NCBI GenBank assembly: GCA_964505555.1
Contig: CAZDIO010000148.1
Coordinates: forward strand, 1-29,762
Length of the DNA stretch: 29,762 bases
Direction: 5' to 3'
Source: CAZDIO01 sp964505555
GTDB lineage: Bacteria; Bdellovibrionota_C; UBA2361; SZUA-149; CAZDIO01
Shown: piece by piece, positions 7,929 to 15,165 of the stretch
Position numbering within the stretch: position 1 is the stretch's first letter
Layout: every line of letters starts with the position of its first letter
The notes under the pieces: generated by a model
Database searches by the model: none
Seen by the model: the letters and a program-made list of their open reading frames with translations, nothing else
What the model was told of the DNA's origin: nothing
Program-made: the position numbers and the translations under genes

Positions 7929-9008
7929 GTGGGTGATAAAAAAAAGCTGCGAGTTGCTTGGTTTTCTCCTCTCTATGGACTTTCTGATCCCAAGGAAGAA
8001 ACAACTTCTGCATACGTTACAGATTCTTTATCTCCATATCTTAAGAAGCTCCATCAAATTTGCTATTATCATGATGGAAAAGAAGTTCAGGGAAAGGCGC
8101 TTCCGTATCAGCAAGCGTTACGTGATCATAGAGAACAGCCATTTGATCTTTATTTCTACCAGATAGAAGATGCCCCTTCTTCTCAGTATGTTCGAAACCA
8201 TCTCGCTCAAGTTCCTGGAGTAGTTTTATTTCATGATATATTGTTTCTTCGTGATTCATGGAGCGATCCTTTTGGTTTTGCAGAGTGTCAGAATAGTTTA
8301 TATTCTTTGTTTTCTTGTGAACGAGACCTCAGAGAGTATCGTCGACGGCTACCACGTGAGACTCGGGAATCGGGGCTACTTCCCTATCCTGCCAAACAAA
8401 TTGAGTCACAACTTATTCATAACAACTTACCAGAAACTCTTACCGTGCTCTATGCGGGGACTCCTGGTGTTGAGCATCGAGCGCATTACCTCCTCGACGC
8501 AATCAGGGAACTACCGTTTTCAGTGCATCTAATGTGGCTCTGTGGCAAGGATGAGGAACGAGAGGCAAAAAGGTTAATAGATGAATTCAGCGTCAGCACG
8601 GTTACTTTAATTCCAAGACGTTCTCCTAAAAACTGGATGGAGCTTCTCAAAGTAGGTGATGTTTCAATTCACACTCTTTTTAGCGCTCACCGTGATCCCG
8701 GACCGTACTTAGCGCTCAGTCTTCACTCAGGGGTGCCTTGTGTATTAAGTAATTTTTCCTCCACCGCACTTGTGCCAAATACTATCGTGTTTAAGATTCG
8801 TTCAGGAGATCATGAAAAAGAGGATCTTCAAAATGTTTTATCAGAATGCTTTCATAACCGAGTTCAAACCCGAAGTCGTGGCAAACTTGCGTCCTTCTAC
8901 GCTGCGGAAATTCACGATAGAGAGACCGTTGCAGAGGAGCTGAGCAAGATCTTTTGGCGTGTTGCGGGGAATATCAAAGAAAGGATGAAAGAAGGTTTAA
9001 ATTGTTAA
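7929..9008 (+). CDS. Glycosyltransferase, GT4-like
   Basis: About 359 residues. The N-terminal half starts with LRVAWFSPLYGLSDP and runs through FDLYFYQIEDAPSS and PGVVLFHDILF, a Rossmann-like acceptor domain with the HD turn typical of GT4 proteins. The C-terminal half has TVLYAGTPGVEHRAHYLLDAI, then MWLCGKDEE, then a GDVSIHTLFSAHRDPGPYLALSLHSGVPCVLSN block equivalent to the sugar-nucleotide binding helix region. The usual E-x7-E motif is altered: Asp-Pro-Gly replaces the expected GfG or first glutamate. It is therefore a divergent member, and donor and acceptor are unknown. Possible starts are TTG 7914, GTG 7923 and GTG 7929. I prefer 7929, which has GGGG 7 nt upstream. Same operon as the methyltransferase. 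Confidence 0.65.
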   Translation: MGDKKKLRVAWFSPLYGLSDPKEETTSAYVTDSLSPYLKKLHQICYYHDGKEVQGKALPYQQALRDHREQPFDLYFYQIEDAPSSQYVRNHLAQVPGVVLFHDILFLRDSWSDPFGFAECQNSLYSLFSCERDLREYRRRLPRETRESGLLPYPAKQIESQLIHNNLPETLTVLYAGTPGVEHRAHYLLDAIRELPFSVHLMWLCGKDEEREAKRLIDEFSVSTVTLIPRRSPKNWMELLKVGDVSIHTLFSAHRDPGPYLALSLHSGVPCVLSNFSSTALVPNTIVFKIRSGDHEKEDLQNVLSECFHNRVQTRSRGKLASFYAAEIHDRETVAEELSKIFWRVAGNIKERMKEGLNC

Positions 9009-9012
9009 AAAA

Positions 9013-9423
9013 GTGAATCAACGCAAACCGCTTACTTTTTTTATCTACTTAAGTGCTATGGGTCTTTTTTTATTGTTATTTTCCACGATTTTTAAAACAT
9101 CGGTGGGAATAGAACTCTCCAGTGCTGAATCGGGAGAGATTGTTCGTGCGCTTGGAGGTTCGCCCGTTGAGGCTCCAATTGTGATGTTTGTAACGGCTTG
9201 GTGCCCAGCGTGTCGCTACGCTCAGAAGTATCTTCAAGCACGAAATATTAATTATATTCATGCAGACATTGAAAAGAATCATTCAGCGCGTCTTATTTTT
9301 GAAACTCTTTCCAAAAAGTCTGGACGTGGAATTCCCCAAATTCTTGTAGGGGATCTGTTGCTTGTAGGATTTGATGAAGGAAAGTTTGAACAGGCACAAC
9401 AATTGAGGAGTAATCCTCAATAA
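9013..9423 (+). CDS. Membrane-anchored glutaredoxin/thioredoxin-like protein
   Basis: 136 residues. Residues 8-27 form one hydrophobic segment (FFIYLSAMGLFLLLFSTIF), predicted to tether the protein to the inner membrane with the rest in the periplasm. The glutaredoxin-type domain has TAWCPACRYA (active-site cysteines 64 and 67) and the cis-proline loop GRGIPQILVGD followed by GFDEGKF. It should reduce or exchange disulfides; targets are unknown. Start GTG, 4 bases after the stop of the glycosyltransferase gene, so probably translated as the last gene of that operon. Its stop lies only 10 bases from the convergent FrhB-like gene. Placement with glycan genes suggests, but does not prove, a role in maintaining an envelope enzyme. 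Confidence 0.7.
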   Translation: MNQRKPLTFFIYLSAMGLFLLLFSTIFKTSVGIELSSAESGEIVRALGGSPVEAPIVMFVTAWCPACRYAQKYLQARNINYIHADIEKNHSARLIFETLSKKSGRGIPQILVGDLLLVGFDEGKFEQAQQLRSNPQ

Positions 9424-9432
9424 CTGCTCAGC

Positions 9433-10950
9433 TCATGCTTTATGAAACCCTCGTTGTAACTTTGCTGTGAGATCTCGTCGCCAAGTACGAAAGCGTCTTC
9501 TTTTATTGTTTAACCAAAAACCAGCGTAGCCAAGATCAGAAAGCGCAAATCGAAATACATAACGAGCGCAAGTTGGAAAGTAACAAAGAATATATCCAAG
9601 AAGACTCACCTCAGTGAGGATTCTTTGTTTTATTTTTGGCTTTGAAATGGAAAAATGATAGTTCGGGGCTGCTTGACCAAGTCGAGCTTTTGCATCAAGT
9701 AATCGAAACGCTCGGTGTCGTTTTTCCTTTGCCATGCTCACATTACAGGTTTTTGCTGCCTCACGTGAGAGTGCTCGAGAAACAATGTAACCTTCCTCTT
9801 CCGCCATTTTGAGAAAGCGCTGCGCTTGAGGGGTCCTTGCTAAAGTGTAGGTATATCCATCTTTAAAATCGATGTCATCAAATGGTTTTGGCATCCACGG
9901 ATCGCCCACCGTCAGATCGGCAAATTCTCCCATGGCGTCATAACAACTAAAACACCTTGTTGGAGAATATAATCGATAGAGTAAATTTACCATTTCAATT
10001 GCATCGGGTTGATATTTTGTTTTTGAAGGAAACATGACCGATTGGCTCTGGCCATTTTTAAGTTTGACCTGAGTTACCCCAGCATGTTTTCCCTGACGAT
10101 ACTGAAAAGAAGAGATCTCTTTTTTTCTCTCTCCGAAGCGATCATAGAGGATTTGCAGCGGTTCTTCTTCAATCACCGCATGGCAGATAAAAGCAATAGT
10201 AAAAACAATTCTCTTTCGAAGTTCATTTTCTAATTGAAAGGCCTTATGAACTCCATGAATTTGACATGGAAGCCCCAAAAAAGCGTATCGTCCTGGTTGT
10301 TGGAGAATCTCTTTAAAGAGAGCGTTTGTGGGAACCATTGCGTATTTTGATTTTACTGCTTTGAGAACTTCATCACGAGTTCGTGCAATTTTTGCAACCC
10401 CTCGGTAAGGAACGGTTTCATCACCAACGACTACTACGCAACCATCAATCTCACCACGCTCAAGAAGAGAGATAAGCAGTGCAGTGACAAGCCCACCACT
10501 GGTGCTGTTTGTTCGAATAGCGGGATCTTTTGCATAGGAGAGATAAGCACTCTCAAACTCTCCGTAACAATCGTCTGCGTCGCCTGTCGTGCCGAAGAGT
10601 TGTTTTGAAAAAAGTGGAGCATTAAATTCATCACCTGGGCAAACCTTGACACAGAGATCGCAATCGATACATGCGGAGAGATCTTTGACAAGAGGATATT
10701 GAGAATCATCGGTTCCTAAAACGTTTGTAGGGCAAATTCCGACACAACTACCACAACGATGACAGAGGTCATCATCGACAATACGAGCAAGAGATTTGAG
10801 CGCTCGGGGTGGATCCTTACGCGTGTTCAGAGAGTCCGAGTTTAGAATGTCATTTGTGAATGGATCAACAAGTGGCCCGTGACCTCTTAACGGTAGCTCA
10901 GTCCTCTGTTGCTCGAAAGAAGATGTCATATTGCTTAGAAGAATACTCAT
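9433..10950 (-). CDS. FrhB-like iron-sulfur protein (coenzyme F420 hydrogenase beta-subunit family)
   Basis: A 505-residue protein. Residues 63-73 (CHRCGSCVGICP) and 94-104 (CIDCDLCVKVCP) are two complete Cys motifs for [4Fe-4S] clusters. The F420 hydrogenase/dehydrogenase beta-subunit N- and C-terminal domains follow: TSGGLVTALLISLLERGEID, KYAMVPTNALFKEIL, FLGLPCQIHG, and later FSCYDAMGEFADLTVGDPW. Family members are flavin and iron-sulfur oxidoreductases. Many bacteria without F420 carry them in polysaccharide loci, often near pyruvyl transferases, where the reaction is unknown. No partner hydrogenase subunit is here. The C-terminal 90 residues are basic and hydrophobic (LTEVSLLGYILCYFPTCARYVFRF) and may touch the membrane. 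The start ATG is weakly supported; an alternative is the ATG seven codons on. It is convergent with the glycan operon and has its own promoter. Confidence 0.8.
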   Translation of the reverse strand: MSILLSNMTSSFEQQRTELPLRGHGPLVDPFTNDILNSDSLNTRKDPPRALKSLARIVDDDLCHRCGSCVGICPTNVLGTDDSQYPLVKDLSACIDCDLCVKVCPGDEFNAPLFSKQLFGTTGDADDCYGEFESAYLSYAKDPAIRTNSTSGGLVTALLISLLERGEIDGCVVVVGDETVPYRGVAKIARTRDEVLKAVKSKYAMVPTNALFKEILQQPGRYAFLGLPCQIHGVHKAFQLENELRKRIVFTIAFICHAVIEEEPLQILYDRFGERKKEISSFQYRQGKHAGVTQVKLKNGQSQSVMFPSKTKYQPDAIEMVNLLYRLYSPTRCFSCYDAMGEFADLTVGDPWMPKPFDDIDFKDGYTYTLARTPQAQRFLKMAEEEGYIVSRALSREAAKTCNVSMAKEKRHRAFRLLDAKARLGQAAPNYHFSISKPKIKQRILTEVSLLGYILCYFPTCARYVFRFALSDLGYAGFWLNNKRRRFRTWRRDLTAKLQRGFHKA

Positions 10951-11015
10951 CCTGAAGTAAATTCGGGTTAAGGCTCTATTACCGCTAGAGAAGCGTAGCT
11001 TCTTCTCTGGTGCCT

Positions 11016-11031
11016 TAGGTATCGCTACCTA
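11016..11031. promoter_or_regulatory. Palindromic site over the predicted transcription start
   Basis: TAGGTA, four bases, TACCTA: perfect 6-bp arms. The site overlaps the last bases of the -10 box and covers the predicted start. The position suits a repressor operator, or a hairpin at the very 5' end of the mRNA. A second inverted repeat (AGAAGC 10989-10994 and GCTTCT 10998-11003, three-base loop) lies just downstream in the leader. No known regulator motif is recognised. Confidence 0.4.
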
Positions 11032-11058
11032 AATAAGGATAAGGCAGACCCCTGTCAA
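11030..11058 (-). promoter_or_regulatory. Promoter of the FrhB-like gene
   Basis: On the minus strand, TTGACA (11058-11053, perfect consensus), a spacer of 17, then TATTTA (11035-11030). The predicted start point is near 11023, giving an untranslated leader of about 70 bases to the ATG at 10950. It lies between the end of ahcY and this gene, so the FrhB-like gene is not dependent on ahcY transcription. Confidence 0.65.
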
Positions 11059-11101
11059 TCGAGTTCTCAAAATGTATGAGAAAACAGATCCTTTCTAATC
11101 T

Positions 11102-12445
11102 TTAGTAGCGATACCCTTCTGGCTTGAAAGGTCCTTCCGGGTCCACTCCAATGTACTCTGCTTGTTTTGGCGAGAGATGCGTAAGTTTCACCCCAAGCTT
11201 CTCTAGATGGAGTCGAGCTACTTTTTCATCAAGAAGTTTGGGAAGGCGATGAACACCAATTTCATATTTTTTTCGTTCATTCCAAAGTGAGATTTGAGCA
11301 AGCACTTGATTAGTAAATGAGTTTGACATCACAAAACTTGGGTGTCCCGTGGCACAGCCAAGATTTACTAGCCGTCCTTGTGCAAGCACAATCAACGACC
11401 GACCATTTGGGAGAACAAAACGATCCACTTGTGGCTTAATATTTTCTACCTTCACCTTTGGATTGCTGATGAGTGAGTGCATATCAATCTCTGCATCGAA
11501 ATGCCCGATATTGCAGAGAATCGCTTCATTTTTCATAACTTCAAAATGCTTAAATGTCACAACATCGCAGTTGCCGGTTGCGGTAACAAAAATATCTCCC
11601 TGCGGGGCAGCTTCCTCCATCGTTACTATCTGGTAGCCCTCCATAGCTGCCTGGAGGGCACTAATTGGATCAATTTCAGTGATCAGTACTCGCGCGCCAT
11701 GACCACGCATTGCCTGGGCACATCCCTTGCCAACATCTCCGTAGCCAGCAATGACCACTATTTTCCCAGCGATCATAATATCTGTTGCACGTTTTAGGCC
11801 GTCAGGGAGCGATTCGCGACAACCATAGAGATTGTCAAATTTCGATTTTGTTACCGAATTATTCACATCGATCGCTGGCGTTTTCAAAAGTCCTTTCGCA
11901 TGCATCTGATGAAGACGATGAACACCGGTAGTGGTCTCTTCTGAAATACCCACAATCTCTTTTATTAACTGGGGGTACTTTTCATGAACGAGCTTGGTAA
12001 GATCTCCTCCATCGTCGAGAATGAGATTGAGATATTTACCATCTGAAAACTTTAAAGTTTGTTCAATACACCAATCGTATTCCTCTTCAGTCTCACCTTT
12101 CCATGCAAAAACTGGAATTCCAGCAGCAGCAATAGCAGCGGCGGCGTGATCTTGGGTTGAGAAGATATTACAACTTGACCAACGCACCTCAGCTCCAAGT
12201 GAGGTGAGGGTTTCAATGAGCACCGCTGTTTGGATCGTCATGTGCAGACACCCAGCAACGCGAGCACCTTTCAGAGGGAGCTTTCCTTTGTATTCCTCAC
12301 GAAGGGCCATCAATCCAGGCATTTCATTTTCTGCAAGCAGGATCTCTTTTCGACCCCATTCAGCAAGGGACATATCCTTAACCTTGAAATCCCCTTCATT
12401 TGTCATTTTTCCCGCCATCATTGTTTGCTGCGCTGTTGCTGCCAT
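11102..12445 (-). CDS. ahcY: Adenosylhomocysteinase (S-adenosylhomocysteine hydrolase)
   Basis: A 447-residue protein that splits S-adenosylhomocysteine into adenosine and homocysteine, clearing the product inhibitor of methyltransferases. Family blocks are all present: LKGARVAGCLHMTIQTAVLIETL, STQDHAAAAIAA, NLILDDGGDLTK, GISEETTTGVHRL, the NAD-binding VIAGYGDVGKGCAQAMRG, and the C-terminus PFKPEGYRY, which corresponds to the usual KPxxYRY that reaches into the neighbouring subunit of the tetramer. Length fits the bacterial long form. The ATG at 12445 has only a weak AGGG a few bases upstream. It has its own promoter and I see no SAH riboswitch in the leader. Confidence 0.97.
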   Translation of the reverse strand: MAATAQQTMMAGKMTNEGDFKVKDMSLAEWGRKEILLAENEMPGLMALREEYKGKLPLKGARVAGCLHMTIQTAVLIETLTSLGAEVRWSSCNIFSTQDHAAAAIAAAGIPVFAWKGETEEEYDWCIEQTLKFSDGKYLNLILDDGGDLTKLVHEKYPQLIKEIVGISEETTTGVHRLHQMHAKGLLKTPAIDVNNSVTKSKFDNLYGCRESLPDGLKRATDIMIAGKIVVIAGYGDVGKGCAQAMRGHGARVLITEIDPISALQAAMEGYQIVTMEEAAPQGDIFVTATGNCDVVTFKHFEVMKNEAILCNIGHFDAEIDMHSLISNPKVKVENIKPQVDRFVLPNGRSLIVLAQGRLVNLGCATGHPSFVMSNSFTNQVLAQISLWNERKKYEIGVHRLPKLLDEKVARLHLEKLGVKLTHLSPKQAEYIGVDPEGPFKPEGYRY

Positions 12446-12499
12446 GATCCCTATACGTTTCTGTTAGATTTTATCTAGATTCTGTACACACCAGGGTTG

Positions 12500-12528
12500 T
12501 TTATATTCTTCTTTAGAGGAATTTGCAA
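12500..12528 (-). promoter_or_regulatory. Promoter of ahcY
   Basis: On the minus strand, TTGCAA (12528-12523), a spacer of exactly 17, then TATAAA (12505-12500), about 55 bases before the ATG. Matches are 4/6 and 5/6 to the sigma70 consensus. Confidence 0.6.
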
Positions 12529-12545
12529 AACCCTTTTTCCAGGCC

Positions 12546-12881
12546 TTACTTTCGTTCTAAGGCTCGTTTAAAGACCTCAGCGACGGGATCGCCGGCCTTT
12601 ATCTTTTTCTCTCTCCAAGCGGCATCTGTTCGGAATAAAAACGCGAGGATCTCAGCGACGATTTTATACGTTTCCGGAGGAATCTCTGTACCGACCTGTA
12701 GTTTTGAGAGCACATCAACGAGCGTGTCATTTGTTTTAATGGGAACGCCGTGTTCCGTTGCCAACTCCACAATGCGTTTTGCAAGTTCGCCAGCACCAGT
12801 AGCAACTACGACAGGCGCACGGTCACTCTCTTCATAACGAAGTGCGATAGCATGCTTTCGTTTGTTTTTCTTAGAGGCCAT
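12546..12881 (-). CDS. FlhB C-terminal-domain protein (FlhB-like, FlhX type)
   Basis: 111 residues that align only with the cytoplasmic tail of FlhB, EscU and YscU: KHAIALRYEESDRAPVVVATGAGELAKRIVELATEHGVPI, then LSKLQVGTEIPPETYKIVAEILAFLFR. The four membrane helices of FlhB are absent, and so is the autocleavage motif NPTH; the protein starts just after where NPT would be. Stand-alone copies like this are known beside flagellar genes and can stand in for, or modulate, the cleaved FlhB C-terminus that switches export from hook to filament proteins. Here that fits with the hook-length gene fliK a few kilobases away. The final RKIKAGDPVAEVFKRALERK is a lineage-specific extension. It has a separate transcription unit upstream of ahcY. 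Confidence 0.85.
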   Translation of the reverse strand: MASKKNKRKHAIALRYEESDRAPVVVATGAGELAKRIVELATEHGVPIKTNDTLVDVLSKLQVGTEIPPETYKIVAEILAFLFRTDAAWREKKIKAGDPVAEVFKRALERK

Positions 12882-12928
12882 GGATTTTTATAGCACAAGA
12901 TCTTCTCTGCACACGAAGGTATTTGAAA

Positions 12929-12950
12929 CGGAGAAAAGGGTATTTCTCCG
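12929..12950 (-). terminator. Hairpin downstream of the unknown gene at 13012
   Basis: Perfect 8-bp arms CGGAGAAA (12929-12936) and TTTCTCCG (12943-12950) around six bases. On the minus strand it is followed by a short T-rich stretch (TTTCAAAT), a modest intrinsic terminator. It lies between two minus-strand genes. Confidence 0.35.
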
Positions 12951-13011
12951 TGAAGCTGAGTGTATCAAAGAACTTCGGAGTTGATCTGGACTTTTATTTT
13001 AGACTACAAAA

Positions 13012-13494
13012 CTACGCTTTTCCGTTTCCGTTGGTGTTTTCGCTGGGAAGTCGCCATCCACCGTGGCGCGGAAGGTCGTCTTGGTTTTCTCCAAAGAGAA
13101 GACGGTTACTTCGCTCATAATCAGCGAGCGCATCTTTGAAGCTCAGCACGGAACGACCAACGTATTGATCAAAGAAATAATCCACACTTCGCTCTGCGTG
13201 AGCGAGTGCTCTACGGAGATCGCGATCTACGGGTTGTAACTTGTCGCCATTTTCCATGAAAGCTTGCCGAAATCGTTCATAGAGCTCTTGTGCGGTAGCG
13301 TTATCGGTCCAGCACATCTCTTCGATAATGCGATGAGCACGAGTCCTTCGTCCTTCGCGAAGAACAATAAAACGAGCAACAAATGCGGTTCTTAAAGCGG
13401 CAGATCGCAGTTTTGGATCGGGTTTTTCCCGAAAACGCGCCCGGGCACCTCTCATTTTTACGCTTAGATTATACCCGGAATGCTCTAATGACAT
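13012..13494 (-). CDS. Unknown basic protein
   Basis: 160 residues from the ATG at 13494, or 147 from the ATG at 13455. No signal peptide and no membrane segment. Composition is Arg-rich and helical: RGARARFREKPDPKLRSAALRTAFVARFIVLREGRRTRAHRIIEEM, then TAQELYERFRQAF and RALAHAERSVDYFFDQYVG. The tail SENTNGNGKA is likely disordered. I do not recognise the family. A TATAAT hexamer lies inside the first codons (about 13471), 8 bases before the second ATG, which might favour the shorter form, but no good -35 precedes it. It is divergent from the beta-barrel gene at 13673 and upstream of the FlhB-like gene, which hints weakly at a flagellar or envelope link. Confidence 0.65.
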   Translation of the reverse strand: MSLEHSGYNLSVKMRGARARFREKPDPKLRSAALRTAFVARFIVLREGRRTRAHRIIEEMCWTDNATAQELYERFRQAFMENGDKLQPVDRDLRRALAHAERSVDYFFDQYVGRSVLSFKDALADYERSNRLLFGENQDDLPRHGGWRLPSENTNGNGKA

Positions 13495-13672
13495 CTTCTA
13501 ACTCAAAAAAAGGACTGTTTTCTGATATCTCTTTACAGATAATTCGTGTAAATTTATCAGCCGTAGCTTAAATCGACATTTTTTAACGGTTTCTAAAGGA
13601 TCGTTTAGAGAGATATAAGCGCCGAAGATAATTGCCTATTTTGTTAGTAAGAATAAAAGGAGGGACTCATTT

Positions 13673-15079
13673 ATGAATTTTTATCTCCGCAAAAAGTATC
13701 CTGCGGGATTAATTTATGCTTCCTGGCTCGTCTCCATGATGCTTCCCTCTGCCTCTGTCAGTGCTCAAGTCAGTATCTCCTTAGGGGTTCAAGAACTGTA
13801 TGATAATAATATTTTTCTTGAAGATGACAAAACAGTACTTCCCTCTGCGATTGAAGATGCGATAGCCAACGGACAGATTGACGCAGGCTCTATCGAGCAG
13901 TTTGACGGCGATGAAAACGATGATTTTATTACTAATCCAAGCATAACGCTCTCGAGTGCGTTGCCATTGACTCCGCACTTAGATACTTCGGCGGAAGGAA
14001 AGCTTGGCGCATATTTTTTTGCTGATGAAAGTGACGAAAATCGTATCACGCTCGATGCGACGTTAAAAACAGCTTCTAAAGAAACACTCTTGTCGCGTCC
14101 TTGGTATTTTGAAGTTGCGGATCAACTCAGTTCAGACTCAGATGATATTACTGTTGCCGAAGGGTCAGTAGCGAGACAATCAGAGACAAATGAAGCAAGT
14201 GCTGTTGTTGGGATAAAAGAGTGGGAGTTTATGCCAAAGACCGATTTAGGGGTTGATTACACCTTTGTGCGGCATGATTTTCTTGGCGAATTTTTATTTG
14301 ATAGTCGAGACGATGATGAGCGGGAAGCAGAAGGTTCTGACTACTTTAGTCACGGTGCGAATGCAAAAGTGGCCCATCATTTTACGGATCGCGTAGATGG
14401 GCACATCCGAGGGGGAACAGAATACCTTGATTTTACCAGTGTTGACACAAATGATGTCGAAGCAAAAAGCGAGGATGAACTGGATCGCTTAGACTCTAAG
14501 GTTGCAACAGGGGTCATGTATCGGGTGAGCGAAGCTTTAGAGGTGAGGGGAGAGGCAGGGGCAAGCTTCTCTCATTTTTCTGAAGAGGGGGATCCAGAAA
14601 TTATTACGGTAGTGAATCCAGATGGTAGTATTTCTGAGTTTCTTGAAGATAGTGATCAGGACGAAAACTCCTTCGATTTTGATCTCCAACTTTCCTACAC
14701 CCCGGAACCTGGAATGGCTTTTACTGCAGGAGCAAATCAATCAAGTGGGATTAATATTGATGGGGATCGTTTAACGGTACGGAGGTTTTTATTAAATGGA
14801 TCACGTCGGATCGGAGATCGACTGGAATTTGTCTTGGGGGGCCTTGTAACCCAATATGATGAGGGTGGGAGTTTGAGTAATTCTTCCGATCGCTATGAAG
14901 GAACAGCCTTAGTTCGCTACGCACTTACCGAAGCGATTGCGCTCTCAATTGGGTATAATTACGCCAACCAAGATGCCACCGAGGATTCATTTGGGGGAAA
15001 TGTCTTTGATCGCGATGATTATGAAGTGCATCGCGTTTTCCTCTCGCTTGATGCGGGGTTAGTGGGAGTAAAAAGCTAG
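13673..15079 (+). CDS. Outer-membrane beta-barrel protein
   Basis: 468 residues. An N-terminal signal peptide with a hydrophobic core (LIYASWLVSMMLPSASVSA) ends at a likely cleavage site after SVSA, before QVSISLGVQELYDNNIFLED. The YDNNIF block near the mature N-terminus and the alternation of short amphipathic strands are typical of the putative beta-barrel porin 2 family found beside exopolysaccharide and envelope genes. About sixteen strand-like segments can be traced (GKLGAYFFA, KTDLGVDYTFVRHDF, GHIRGGTEYLDF, EVRGEAGASFSHF, LSIGYNYANQ, HRVFLSLDAGL). The predicted loops are very acidic (FDGDENDDF, DSRDDDEREAEGSD, EDSDQDENSFDFD). Start well supported by AAGGAGG, 9 nt upstream. It stands alone, and its function (channel, secretion or structural) is not known. 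Confidence 0.75.
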   Translation: MNFYLRKKYPAGLIYASWLVSMMLPSASVSAQVSISLGVQELYDNNIFLEDDKTVLPSAIEDAIANGQIDAGSIEQFDGDENDDFITNPSITLSSALPLTPHLDTSAEGKLGAYFFADESDENRITLDATLKTASKETLLSRPWYFEVADQLSSDSDDITVAEGSVARQSETNEASAVVGIKEWEFMPKTDLGVDYTFVRHDFLGEFLFDSRDDDEREAEGSDYFSHGANAKVAHHFTDRVDGHIRGGTEYLDFTSVDTNDVEAKSEDELDRLDSKVATGVMYRVSEALEVRGEAGASFSHFSEEGDPEIITVVNPDGSISEFLEDSDQDENSFDFDLQLSYTPEPGMAFTAGANQSSGINIDGDRLTVRRFLLNGSRRIGDRLEFVLGGLVTQYDEGGSLSNSSDRYEGTALVRYALTEAIALSIGYNYANQDATEDSFGGNVFDRDDYEVHRVFLSLDAGLVGVKS

Positions 15080-15122
15080 ACCGTTTCTTTGGCCTTTTGA
15101 TAACAAAGAGCGCAGCGTTTAA

Positions 15123-15148
15123 CGCATGGGGTGAGATCACCCCATGCG
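15123..15148. terminator. Bidirectional terminator between convergent genes
   Basis: Perfect 11-bp arms CGCATGGGGTG (15123-15133) and CACCCCATGCG (15138-15148) with loop AGAT. It lies between the stop of the beta-barrel gene (plus) and the stop of flgE (minus). There is no strong T-run, so termination is inferred from stem strength and position. Confidence 0.6.
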
Positions 15149-15165
15149 AGCATTTAAGAAAGACT

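Noticed and set aside
12446..12545. SAH riboswitch in front of ahcY
   Set aside because: The leader is only about 50 bases and shows no conserved SAH-riboswitch core.
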